Below are positions 1-7,540 of a stretch of 9,851 bases of DNA, piece by piece. The translations under genes and the position numbers were made by a program. Under the pieces are notes generated by a model. That model was not told the DNA's origin and did not search any database. It saw only the letters and a program-made list of their open reading frames with translations. The number at the start of each line of letters is the position of its first letter. Position 1 is the first letter of the stretch. The stretch is from an uncultured Bacilli bacterium. Its GTDB lineage: Bacteria; Bacillota_I; Bacilli_A; RF39; UBA660. The stretch is from NCBI GenBank assembly GCA_934090775.1, contig CAKOKF010000041.1, positions 1-9,851 on the forward strand. Reading direction: 5' to 3'.

Positions 1-107
1 CAAAGTCCTTTCTAAATAAATTTTACCATATTTTGGCTCTTTTTATTTAGTGTGAACTTTAAAGGTATTATAATCAATTTTTCTCCCTTTAATTTTAAAA
101 TCATTAA
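1..107 (-). other. Intergenic region; leader of an off-window minus-strand gene
   Basis: This stretch lies downstream of the 844-residue gene and holds no gene of its own. Read on the minus strand, it ends at the window edge with a good Shine-Dalgarno sequence, GAAAGGA (5-11). A minus-strand gene therefore probably starts within a few bases outside the window. A candidate extended -10 for it, TGGTAAAAT, lies at 20-28, and a second TATAAT lies at 67-72 with TG two bases before it instead of one. Neither has a convincing -35. I see no clear hairpin plus T-tract terminator for the upstream gene. Confidence 0.45.
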
Positions 108-2642
108 TTATATTTTAATCGTTGTAGTTTGTTTAACATCATCTTGATGATCATCTAGATAATTAGTAAATTCATTATAGGTCTTGTCATCATCTTGAAT
201 TTGTTGTTTTAATTTAGTGATTTTCACAGCTAATTCTTGTAACTTACTATTAATTTCTTCTAAGTAGTAATTATTATGATAATCATAATTAGCAATTACT
301 TCCTTAGCTTTAGCTAACTTTTGTTTTATTTCTTCTATATCGATACTGTCAAATTTTTCTTGTAATAGGTGTTCTTGACTATTAAGCTCATTTTCAACTT
401 GAATTTTTTTATCATTTAAAACAACTTCTTTGGAGTTAAGACCATTAACAACATTTTCAATTCTTTCGATTTCAGACTGTAAGGCATTAACTCGTTGATG
501 AATCTCTAATCTTTTTTTCGTTTCCTCGACGGTTTGTTGAATTTTTAAATATTCAATTTCTTGGCTTAATTTTTTTAATTTAAAATAATTACGAAAAGGA
601 TGTTTACTTAATTTTTGTTCTTGCTCTAATTTATATTTTAAGCTATTCCCGGTTACAGTTTCTATCTTATTTAGGCTTTCTTGTAATTGTTCTATTTGTC
701 TTTCTAATTGTTGCTTTTTTCTTGCTGCTTCTTCTTTTTTCTTGCTATTTTCTTCTAAATCTTGATTAACAACGGCTAACTCTTGTTTTATTTTTTCATA
801 TTCCTCTTCATAATATTTAAAAAATGAGCCTTCCATATCTAAGTGATAATAATAATTATATTCCTGTTTATTTTGTTCTCTTAACATTGCTTCTTTTTTT
901 AAACTATTAAATTCTTTTTGAAGATTATCTAAAGTACTATGTTCTTTTGTTTTACTACTTATTAAATTTTGTTTAACTTCAGGAATAAATAAATCAGCTA
1001 ATTCGCTTAAATTAGATAATTTAGCGGCATTTATCTTGTTTATTATGTCTTCATTAGATAGATCTAGTTTTGATAGAACCAATACAAACTTAGAAAGACC
1101 AGGATAATACTTATCCAACTTTTGATAATGAGGCGCTAACTCTTTAACTATTGCTTTCAAGATATAACCATAATAAAACTGTTCTTTTGTCATTCCAGCA
1201 ATATTATATTTAAAATTATACTGTAAAACGACCTTAATTTCTTCATCACTAAATTCACCAGAAAATAACTCATCTCCCGTAATACTTAAAGTTAACAAAT
1301 CATTATTTCTTTTATAAAGAGCCATAATTTGTTCTTTGGTATAATTCCCGGTTTTCTTTAGTTTAGTAAATTTTTGTAAAAAATATTGATATTGGTCCAG
1401 TAATTTATCGTCAAATTCAAATGGTCCTAGAGATTTATTAGATACTCTTGCCGCAACTGATTTTATTAGTTCTATTTGCATGCACTGTAAAATAAAACCG
1501 CTTTTTTTCTCTAAAACATCAAAGGTATATAAAGGTAAATTATTATTTTTTGCTAATTCTTTAGCAGCCACGTAATCAAAATCGCAATCTAAAGCGCCAT
1601 TGGTAAAACAAAATACTCCTTGTGGTTTAAATTCTTTTGAAACATCTAGTACGACTTCACTGTATATTTTTTGCCTTTGATTATCACTCGCACTTGCTTG
1701 GAGTAATTTCTTATTTTCCCGTAGCAGCTTTTGAGGTGGTGCTATTTGTGCTAATTTTAGCCATGTAAACATCTTTTCTTTTTCTTTTTCACTATTATTA
1801 ATCCATAAATCTTTGGCATCAGCAGCGACAATATTTTCTGGTTTCATGATAAAACCAAAACGTCTTTTAAAAGTATCATTAACATCTTGATTATATAAAG
1901 AAGTAGAAATTAAAGGATGAAAAAATTCATCAAAATGACTAGTAGAATTGGTACTATGACCTAAGAAGCAAAAATTATCCGATGTCATTTCTTGAAGATT
2001 ATTTCCTACTTGTTGCCATTCTAAAAGTATTTTTTGATTAACAAGTTCCAATATGTTCATTAACTTTTCTAAATCTTTGTTTTGATATGCTGTTTCGTAT
2101 TCTTCTTTAACCTTCTCTTTATCAGTAGCATTAAGAACAGTGTCGCTTAAGTCACTAATATTTTGAAAAATCGTTTCTTTTTCTCGTTCAAAATCTCTAA
2201 AATAAGTCATATCTCGAATAGTTTCATAACAACTAATAGTTAAATTAATAATTTTTTCTACTGAAGCAGCAGTTCGGTATCTTAAAAAGCCACGTATTTT
2301 TAACACTTCAGCATATTCCTTGCCAATTACTTCTAATCTATTTAAGTATTCTTCATCATACCCATCTTTACGGGCTGCTGCTAAATCATATTTTTCAAAG
2401 CCCTTATAATAACCATTTTCTCTTGGCTCCAATAAATTATACATTCTTAAGTACATCTCTAATTTACGGGTTAATTCACCTACATGACTAACAAAAGAAT
2501 CATCCATTTTTTCTGTCAAAGGTTTTAAATATTTACCACAATCTAAAGCTGCTTCAATCTTTTTTATTTTTTCGATAATTTCTTTAGACAAAATAAATTC
2601 ATAATAACCTTGCTCATCTTTTTGTACTATTATATCATTCAT
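108..2642 (-). CDS. Unrecognised 844-residue protein with ART-like central block and C-terminal coiled coil
   Basis: I do not recognise this protein as a named family. There is no signal peptide, membrane segment or Walker A motif, so it is probably cytoplasmic. Residues 1-220 look helical and charged. Residues 223-350 form a distinct block: FCFLGHST (224-231), LISTSLYN (244-251), a short helix, the strand-like FGFIM (262-266), and later SEVVLDV (328-334) with PQGVFCFT (340-347). The order His229, Ser-Thr-Ser 246-248, Glu329 resembles the strands and catalytic positions of ADP-ribosyltransferases. That is inference from pattern, not a match to a known profile. Residues 350-560 are mixed helix. 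Residues about 565-825 are a strongly predicted coiled coil rich in Glu, Lys and Gln, broken near 665-690. The start at 2642 is supported by AAGGTG five bases upstream. It reads from its own promoter 69 bases after the methyltransferase gene. Confidence 0.85.
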   Translation of the reverse strand: MNDIIVQKDEQGYYEFILSKEIIEKIKKIEAALDCGKYLKPLTEKMDDSFVSHVGELTRKLEMYLRMYNLLEPRENGYYKGFEKYDLAAARKDGYDEEYLNRLEVIGKEYAEVLKIRGFLRYRTAASVEKIINLTISCYETIRDMTYFRDFEREKETIFQNISDLSDTVLNATDKEKVKEEYETAYQNKDLEKLMNILELVNQKILLEWQQVGNNLQEMTSDNFCFLGHSTNSTSHFDEFFHPLISTSLYNQDVNDTFKRRFGFIMKPENIVAADAKDLWINNSEKEKEKMFTWLKLAQIAPPQKLLRENKKLLQASASDNQRQKIYSEVVLDVSKEFKPQGVFCFTNGALDCDFDYVAAKELAKNNNLPLYTFDVLEKKSGFILQCMQIELIKSVAARVSNKSLGPFEFDDKLLDQYQYFLQKFTKLKKTGNYTKEQIMALYKRNNDLLTLSITGDELFSGEFSDEEIKVVLQYNFKYNIAGMTKEQFYYGYILKAIVKELAPHYQKLDKYYPGLSKFVLVLSKLDLSNEDIINKINAAKLSNLSELADLFIPEVKQNLISSKTKEHSTLDNLQKEFNSLKKEAMLREQNKQEYNYYYHLDMEGSFFKYYEEEYEKIKQELAVVNQDLEENSKKKEEAARKKQQLERQIEQLQESLNKIETVTGNSLKYKLEQEQKLSKHPFRNYFKLKKLSQEIEYLKIQQTVEETKKRLEIHQRVNALQSEIERIENVVNGLNSKEVVLNDKKIQVENELNSQEHLLQEKFDSIDIEEIKQKLAKAKEVIANYDYHNNYYLEEINSKLQELAVKITKLKQQIQDDDKTYNEFTNYLDDHQDDVKQTTTIKI

Positions 2643-2664
2643 AATGTCACCTTATCCTAAAACA

Positions 2665-2673
2665 ATTATAACA
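2665..2673 (-). promoter_or_regulatory. Extended -10 promoter of the 844-residue gene
   Basis: On the minus strand the sequence reads TGTTATAAT, a perfect TG-N-TATAAT extended -10 (hexamer at 2665-2670). It would start transcription near 2658 and give a leader of roughly 16 bases carrying the AAGGTG ribosome site. The -35 position is poor, as expected for extended -10 promoters. A 14-base perfect palindrome (2684-2697) overlaps the -35 position; in DNA this AT-rich it may be chance. Confidence 0.6.
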
Positions 2674-2711
2674 AAAGAAATACTTTAATATATTAAATTT
2701 AGTTAATAAAA

Positions 2712-3896
2712 TTATCTTTTTTCTAAAACGGTTAAAGTCTCAACATGATAAGTAAATGGAAACATATCAAGACCAATAATGGTCTTAACTGCATATTCAT
2801 CTTTTAAATCATTAATATCTCTAGCTAAAGTAATGGGATCACAAGCAATGTAGATTATATCTTTAGCCCCTACTTTTTTTAATAGATTAAGTCCTTCTTT
2901 TGACATGCCACTACGAGGTGGATCTATAATTACTAAATCTATCTTATCATTTATCTTACTTATTAATTTATTAGCATCACCACATAAATAATAGCAGTTA
3001 TTTAAACCATTAATCTTAGCATTCAAAGTCGCATTTATCGTTGCATTTTTATTAATTTCAATACCATAAACTTTTTTACTAAAAGGCGCTATGGTAAGTC
3101 CTAATGTACCAGTACCGCAAAATAAGTCTAAAACAATTTTATTTTTAGAAGCAAAATTGATAAGTAAAGCAAATAGTTTTTCTGTTACCCCAAGATTAAT
3201 TTGAAAAAAAGCATCATAAGAAACTTTAAAAAACATATTATTAAGACGTTCAATAAAGAAGTCTTCACCTTTTAAAATCTTATTATTTTGGAGAATACCT
3301 ACTATTTTAAAATTAGTTAAATTAGGAATTACTAATTTATCATTAGTTATAAAATTAACTAACATTTCCATATTATAATTATTTCTAATTATGATATCAC
3401 CATTCTTAATATTAAAACTAGGAATAATTTTAATAAGTTCATTAACTTTAAAAGGGACTAATTTACACTCAGCAATGCTAATTATTTCATTACTATTTTC
3501 TTTATAAAAACCAACTATTCCATCTTTAACATGTAAAGTTATTTTATTACGATATTCTAAATTTTTTGGGGATGCAATAATAGGAATATCTTTATCTAAA
3601 TTACAAAACTTTTTAAATATATGTTCTAACTTTTGTTTTTTAAAATTAAGCGTATCATCATAGGTCATAAGACTTAAATTACAACCACCGCAAAAACTAC
3701 TATAGGGGCAAAATGATGTTTTACGAGAAGAAGAAATTACTTTTTTAACGCGGCCAATATTATATTTTTTTGTTTCTTTAACGATCTCAATTTCTACTAT
3801 ATCAGCAATACACGTATTAGGAACAAAGGTTATTTTATCATTGAGGTAACATATCCCTCTACCATAATCATCTAATCTAATTATTTTTACTTGCAT
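2712..3896 (-). CDS. rlmCD: 23S rRNA (uracil-C5)-methyltransferase, RlmCD/RumA family
   Basis: Transfers a methyl group from S-adenosylmethionine to C5 of uridines in 23S rRNA. In Bacillus-type bacteria a single RlmCD enzyme modifies the two positions equivalent to E. coli U747 and U1939; which are modified here cannot be read from sequence. All landmarks are present in 394 residues. An N-terminal TRAM RNA-binding domain covers about 1-55. The four iron-sulfur cysteines are Cys63, Cys69, Cys72 and Cys144, spaced as in RumA. The YRNK motif is at 116-119 and AFFQIN at 229-234. The SAM loop DLFCGTGTLGL is at 257-267, DPPRSG at 325-330, the catalytic Cys352 in ACDP, and the general-base region HVET at 384-387. 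The start at 3896 is backed by AAAAGGA nine bases upstream. It is transcribed alone, divergent from the germination operon. Confidence 0.95.
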   Translation of the reverse strand: MQVKIIRLDDYGRGICYLNDKITFVPNTCIADIVEIEIVKETKKYNIGRVKKVISSSRKTSFCPYSSFCGGCNLSLMTYDDTLNFKKQKLEHIFKKFCNLDKDIPIIASPKNLEYRNKITLHVKDGIVGFYKENSNEIISIAECKLVPFKVNELIKIIPSFNIKNGDIIIRNNYNMEMLVNFITNDKLVIPNLTNFKIVGILQNNKILKGEDFFIERLNNMFFKVSYDAFFQINLGVTEKLFALLINFASKNKIVLDLFCGTGTLGLTIAPFSKKVYGIEINKNATINATLNAKINGLNNCYYLCGDANKLISKINDKIDLVIIDPPRSGMSKEGLNLLKKVGAKDIIYIACDPITLARDINDLKDEYAVKTIIGLDMFPFTYHVETLTVLEKR

Positions 3897-3934
3897 ATTT
3901 ATCAGTCCTTTTATAAATTAAAAATCTCTTTTTC

Positions 3935-3943
3935 ATTCTATCA
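3935..3943 (-). promoter_or_regulatory. Extended -10 promoter of the rRNA methyltransferase gene
   Basis: Reads TGATAGAAT on the minus strand: TG-N plus a -10 hexamer with one mismatch to TATAAT. It would start transcription near 3928 and give a leader of about 30 bases that contains the AAAAGGA ribosome site. I see no good -35. This is the same promoter type as the other minus-strand genes in the window. Confidence 0.5.
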
Positions 3944-4011
3944 TACTTTTTCATAATAAAAACTTTTTTCTAAAGTTAAATGTTAATATCATAAAATACT
4001 TAATGCTTTTA

Positions 4012-4041
4012 CACATAATTTTAATTATTTTTTTCATACTA
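4012..4041 (+). promoter_or_regulatory. SigG-type (forespore) promoter of the gerA operon
   Basis: The -10 element CATACTA (4035-4041) is the consensus for the forespore sigma factors SigG/SigF of Bacillus. Seventeen bases upstream sits CACATA (4012-4017), sharing the CATA core of the SigG -35. Known gerA operons are SigG-dependent, which fits the genes that follow. No TG-N-TATAAT-like site is visible on this strand between 3897 and 4057. Oddity: a start about seven bases after the -10 would fall near 4048, leaving a leader of only about ten bases and placing the ribosome-site bases GGTG (4047-4050) at the 5' end of the message. Confidence 0.7.
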
Positions 4042-4057
4042 AAAATGGTGAATTTTA

Positions 4058-5476
4058 ATGACTAATATATTTAATATAGATAATAAAAAGAAAGAATTAT
4101 TAAAAGAAATTAAAGAAGAATTTAAAGATAGTAGTGATTTAATAACAAAAACAGTTAGAAATATTGATATTGTCTTTTTAGAAAGTTTGTGTTCTAGTGA
4201 TAAAATAAATGAATATGTTTTAAAAGTCCTTAGTTTATCAAAAGAAAAAGATTTAAAAAATATATTAGTAGGTCCTAATATGAAAGAAGTAAAAACTTTA
4301 GAAGAAATGGTTAATCTTCTCTTAAATGGTTTTACTATTATCCTAGGTTCTTCTTACTTTGCCATTGAAACTAAAGGGGACTTAATAAGAAGTGTTACGG
4401 AGCCTTCAACGGAATCGGATTTACATGGTCCTAAGGATTCTTTTAATGAATCAATTCAAACTAATTTAGGTTTAATTAAAAGAAGAGTTAAAACACCTGA
4501 TTTAATAAATATAGATATGGATATTGGTCTTTACTCTAAAACGAAAGTTAGTATCTTATATATTAGTACAATTGCAGAAATTTCTCTAGTTAATAAAGTT
4601 AAAAGAAAATTAGAACAAATTAATATTGATGGGATTTTAGATGCTGGTAATATTAAGCAATTAATTGGTAAAGAAAATAGAAGTGCTTTTCCTAGTAGTC
4701 AATTAACAGAGCGACCTGATAAAGCGGCTTTAGATCTTTTGGAAGGGAAAATAATTATTTTAGTTGATACTTCGCCTTTAGCTATTAGTCTACCGGCATT
4801 TCTTGTAGACTTTATAAATCCTAGTGTGGATACTTATAGTAAAAATATTAATATTAATTTTGTTAAAGTTTTACGTTTTTTATGTTTTTTTATCACATTA
4901 TTTTTACCAGGATTTTATATAGCTTTGATAAGTTATAATCAAGGTTCAATACCTCTTGATTTACTTATTAATTTTGCAATGCAACGAAGTAGTGTGCCTA
5001 TTCCTTCGATCGTAGAATGTCTCATTATTTTAATATTGTGTGCTATTCTAAGAGAAAGTGATATTAGGTTTCCAACAAGTTATGGTTCTTCTATTTCAAT
5101 TATGGGAGCTCTAGTAGTGGGAGATGCAGCGGTATCAGCAGGAATCGTTAGTCCTATTATGATTATTGTAGTGGCTGTAACTTATATTACTAGCATGGTT
5201 TTTACAGATGTTGAATTAATTAATTCTTTTCGACATATAAGATTTTTAACATTATTTCTTGTTTCTCTTCTTGGTCTTTTTGGACTATATATGGGGATCT
5301 TTTTTACCTTAATTCATTTATGTAGTTTAACTAGTCTTGATAGACCTTACACTTATCCCATTGCGCCGTTTGATAAAGTCTACTTTAATAAAACAGTATT
5401 TCGGAGTCCGAAGAAAGAAGATAAATATCGTTCCCGTTTATTAACTAAAAAAAATATTCGTAAAGAGGGTGATTAA
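4058..5476 (+). CDS. gerAA: Spore germination receptor subunit A (GerAA family)
   Basis: The A subunit of a GerA-type germinant receptor, an inner-membrane complex of the dormant spore that senses nutrients and triggers germination. The 472-residue length is normal. The soluble N-terminal half (1-265) carries the family hallmark HGPKDSFNESIQTNLG (123-138) followed by LIKRRVK, then DGILDAG (191-197), FPSSQLTERPD (211-221) and LLEGKIIILVD (227-237). The C-terminal half has about four to five membrane segments (about 268-290, 317-332, 348-383, 394-422), including the conserved VGDAAVSAGIVSP (354-366). The tail is short and basic. The related SpoVAF is less likely because gerAC and gerAB follow directly. 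The start at 4058 is preceded by GGTGA seven bases away. First gene of a three-gene operon; its last eight bases overlap the annotated gerAC start. Confidence 0.95.
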   Translation: MTNIFNIDNKKKELLKEIKEEFKDSSDLITKTVRNIDIVFLESLCSSDKINEYVLKVLSLSKEKDLKNILVGPNMKEVKTLEEMVNLLLNGFTIILGSSYFAIETKGDLIRSVTEPSTESDLHGPKDSFNESIQTNLGLIKRRVKTPDLINIDMDIGLYSKTKVSILYISTIAEISLVNKVKRKLEQINIDGILDAGNIKQLIGKENRSAFPSSQLTERPDKAALDLLEGKIIILVDTSPLAISLPAFLVDFINPSVDTYSKNININFVKVLRFLCFFITLFLPGFYIALISYNQGSIPLDLLINFAMQRSSVPIPSIVECLIILILCAILRESDIRFPTSYGSSISIMGALVVGDAAVSAGIVSPIMIIVVAVTYITSMVFTDVELINSFRHIRFLTLFLVSLLGLFGLYMGIFFTLIHLCSLTSLDRPYTYPIAPFDKVYFNKTVFRSPKKEDKYRSRLLTKKNIRKEGD

Positions 5477-5480
5477 AATA
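5465..5480 (+). promoter_or_regulatory. Ribosome binding site and uncertain start of gerAC
   Basis: The junction reads GAGGGTGATTAAAATA (5465-5480). GAGGGTGAT closely matches the complement of the 16S rRNA 3' end, yet the only conventional in-frame start codon, GTG at 5469-5471, lies inside it with no spacing. Other genes here place the start five to seven bases after GGTG or its equivalent. By that rule the start would be ATA at 5478, with ATT at 5472 as another option. Starting at ATA would give a lipoprotein signal beginning MKKLLKIICLF. Ribosomes finishing gerAA at 5476 could reinitiate here. Confidence 0.5.
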
Positions 5481-6518
5481 AAAAAATTATTAAAAATAAT
5501 ATGCTTATTTAGCATTATTTTAATATTTGGGGGTTGCTACGACTATAACGAATTAAATAGTTTGGATATTATAAGTGGAATTGGTCTTTCTTATAATGAG
5601 GAAAAATATAATATTGTTTATGAAGTTATCAATACTAATTTAGATAAAGATAATACGGACAATAAAAAAAGTTTTGTGGTCGAAGGTGTTGGAAAAAGTT
5701 TAAGCGAGGCCATAAGTAATGTTAATAGTAAATTAAATAAAAAACCTTATTTTGAGCATATAAAAGTTATGATAATAGATACCAATGTTGATATTATGCA
5801 AATAAGTGATTATCTTCTTAGAAGTAATATGATATCAACTAATTTTTATTTAGTACTAGCTAATGATCCTAAAGAAATACTAGAATTTACTAGTGATGAT
5901 AAAGTTATTAATGCCAATTATATCTATGATATTTTAAAAAATATTAATTATACCAAAATGAGTAATTATTTTGATTTTCAAGTTAGTAAAATTCTTAATA
6001 AAATTGACATAAGTTTACCCCAAGTAGTTATTGATAATAAAATAATTTTTAAAACTTATGGTCTTTACCATAATAATCACTTTATATGTTATTTAGATGA
6101 TCATAATTTAGAAATGTATAATTATTTCTTAAAAGAAAAGAATTTTTCTTATAGTAATGATCAAAATAGTATAAATATATATGGTAATAATATGCAAATT
6201 AGTCTAAAAGATAATATTGAAATTAATTTTAAATTAAAAGCTAAAATAGAATCTTTAGGTACTTCCTATAATTTAAGAGAAGAAGAAGCTTTTAAAACAT
6301 TAGAAAACGAATTTAGTAGTAATCTAGAACAAGATTTAACTAGTTTTATTATGTTTTTGCAAGAAAAAAATATAGATATTTTAGGAATTAATTATAAAAA
6401 TTATTTAAAAACTAAAAATGAAGATGATAATTATTTTGAGAATAAACCAGTAAGTATAAAAGTTAATATTGGTATTAATAAACCAGGTTTAACAGTAAGG
6501 AGAGTTACAAATGAATAG
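5469..6518 (+). CDS. gerAC: Spore germination receptor lipoprotein (GerAC family)
   Basis: The lipoprotein C subunit of the germinant receptor, anchored to the outer face of the spore inner membrane. The first 23 residues are a lipoprotein signal: KIKKLLK, a hydrophobic stretch, and a lipobox IFGGC with the lipidated Cys23. The family motif around it, GCYDYNELN (22-30), corresponds to the usual GCWDxxEl. Further family signatures are GIGLSYNEEKYNIVYEVIN (37-55), EGVGKSLSEAI (72-82) and YFEHIKVMIID (94-104). The Ger_x_C domain covers about 190-340. At 349 residues it is slightly short for the family but complete. Base composition is extreme: two 60-base stretches I counted (5941-6000, 6121-6180) are 15% and 13% G+C. 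The GTG start at 5469 is used here only because it is the sole conventional one; the true start may be ATT 5472 or ATA 5478. It overlaps gerAB by eight bases. Confidence 0.92.
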   Translation: MIKIKKLLKIICLFSIILIFGGCYDYNELNSLDIISGIGLSYNEEKYNIVYEVINTNLDKDNTDNKKSFVVEGVGKSLSEAISNVNSKLNKKPYFEHIKVMIIDTNVDIMQISDYLLRSNMISTNFYLVLANDPKEILEFTSDDKVINANYIYDILKNINYTKMSNYFDFQVSKILNKIDISLPQVVIDNKIIFKTYGLYHNNHFICYLDDHNLEMYNYFLKEKNFSYSNDQNSINIYGNNMQISLKDNIEINFKLKAKIESLGTSYNLREEEAFKTLENEFSSNLEQDLTSFIMFLQEKNIDILGINYKNYLKTKNEDDNYFENKPVSIKVNIGINKPGLTVRRVTNE

Positions 6519-7539
6519 TAAAAGACAAGGAGTTTTAAGCATATTTTTAAGTCGAGTTCTTTATTTTGGGGTAGGAATTTCTTATATTTTGTCTCATAGT
6601 AATAATTTTACAATAATTAGTTTTCTTATTAGTACTTTACTGGGTTTTCTTTTTTTGATGTTAATGCTAAAGGGAGATTGGGAAAGTTTTTTTAAAACTT
6701 TTTTAGGAAAAGGTATTATTTTAGGGCTTGCTTTCTTTTTAATTAATAACTGTTTAGTAGCGGTTGCTGTTTTAGGAAGTAATTTTTATTTAATAAATAC
6801 TCCTCCCCTTATTATTATTATCCCCTCATTTATTTTAATTTTATATGGAGTCAAAAAAGGCTTAGCTACTTGTTTAAGACTTAGTGATATTTTAATTTTT
6901 ATTAGTGTTATTATTGGTATATTAGCTATTTTAAGTATTCAAAAGAATATTTCTTTTACTAATTATTTTCCTTTAGAAATATTAAATAAAAATGATATTT
7001 TAGATTGTATTATTAGTAGTACTTTTTATAGTATTAGTCCGATAATTTTAGAACTTTCTTTATTAAAGAAAGAAGAAATTAATAAAAAGGCAATAATTAG
7101 CGGGTATCTAATTGGTAGTTTAACTATTTTCTTAATGATTTTATGTATTTTGGGAATATTTGGGGTCGATTTTGCGGTCATGTTTCGTTATCCTGAATAT
7201 ATTTTACTTAAAAAAGTTAATCTTTTTAATCAGTTTGAACATTTAGAGACCTTTCTATCTATTCTTTGGTTTAATGACTTGCTTATTACAAGTCTCCTAG
7301 CTGGTCTTTTAATTAATAAAGTTTTTAGAGAAAAATGGTTATATATAGTAAGTATTATCCATCTAGGTTTTGTTTATTTTTTCTTTATTAGTAATTATCA
7401 ACGTATCTTACATCTTTATCATTATACATTTTATATTTTAGGTATTTTAACAATCTTAGGAACTCTTAGCGTATTAATTAAAAAACTCCTAAAACCCAAA
7501 ATTAGTTTTAGAAGTTCATTGACCTTAAACCAGAAATGA
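6511..7539 (+). CDS. gerAB: Spore germination receptor permease-like subunit (GerAB family)
   Basis: The B subunit of the receptor, a member of the amino acid/polyamine/organocation (APC) transporter superfamily and, in studied receptors, the germinant-binding subunit. About ten membrane helices are visible (roughly 9-28, 33-54, 68-93, 98-112, 125-142, 163-183, 195-217, 245-270, 276-294, 304-325). The family-typical stretch RYPEYILLKKVNLF (226-239) is followed by FEHLETF (242-248) and LWFNDLL (252-258). At 342 residues it is a little shorter than the usual ~360. The start at 6511 has the strongest ribosome site in the window, AAGGAG (6497-6502), eight bases away and inside gerAC. The TGA stop at 7537-7539 shows UGA is not recoded. 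The last ~60 bases contain the terminator of the opposing gene. The germinant cannot be predicted. Confidence 0.94.
   Translation: MNSKRQGVLSIFLSRVLYFGVGISYILSHSNNFTIISFLISTLLGFLFLMLMLKGDWESFFKTFLGKGIILGLAFFLINNCLVAVAVLGSNFYLINTPPLIIIIPSFILILYGVKKGLATCLRLSDILIFISVIIGILAILSIQKNISFTNYFPLEILNKNDILDCIISSTFYSISPIILELSLLKKEEINKKAIISGYLIGSLTIFLMILCILGIFGVDFAVMFRYPEYILLKKVNLFNQFEHLETFLSILWFNDLLITSLLAGLLINKVFREKWLYIVSIIHLGFVYFFFISNYQRILHLYHYTFYILGILTILGTLSVLIKKLLKPKISFRSSLTLNQK
7476..7516 (-). terminator. Rho-independent terminator of the HTH gene, inside gerAB
   Basis: Read on the minus strand, a 12-base-pair stem (arms 7516-7505 and 7495-7484, one U-G pair) with a nine-base loop is followed by six T (7485-7480, the first two in the stem) and then AATTAA. 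On the plus strand the U-G pair becomes a C/A mismatch and no T-tract follows, so it points to minus-strand termination only. It lies 25 bases past the stop of the 84-residue gene and within the last codons of gerAB. Confidence 0.75.
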
Positions 7540-7540
7540 T

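Noticed and set aside
108..2642. SMC/Rad50-type ATPase identity for the coiled-coil protein
   Set aside because: There is no Walker A, Walker B or ABC signature motif, and the coil is C-terminal instead of between two ATPase halves.
2684..2697. 14-base perfect palindrome TTTAATATATTAAA upstream of the 844-residue gene
   Set aside because: It consists only of A and T in very AT-rich DNA, so chance is a good explanation; noted only because it overlaps a -35 position.
3952..3958. CATAATA as a second SigG -10 for the ger operon
   Set aside because: It fits the loose -10 pattern but has no -35-like element 17-18 bases upstream and lies about 100 bases from gerAA.
4058..5476. SpoVAF rather than GerAA
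   Set aside because: SpoVAF is a paralogue found in spoVA operons; here gerAC and gerAB follow immediately in the same operon.
7537..7539. Mollicute code with UGA as tryptophan
   Set aside because: TGA closes gerAB at the expected family length, and tryptophans in these proteins are encoded by TGG.
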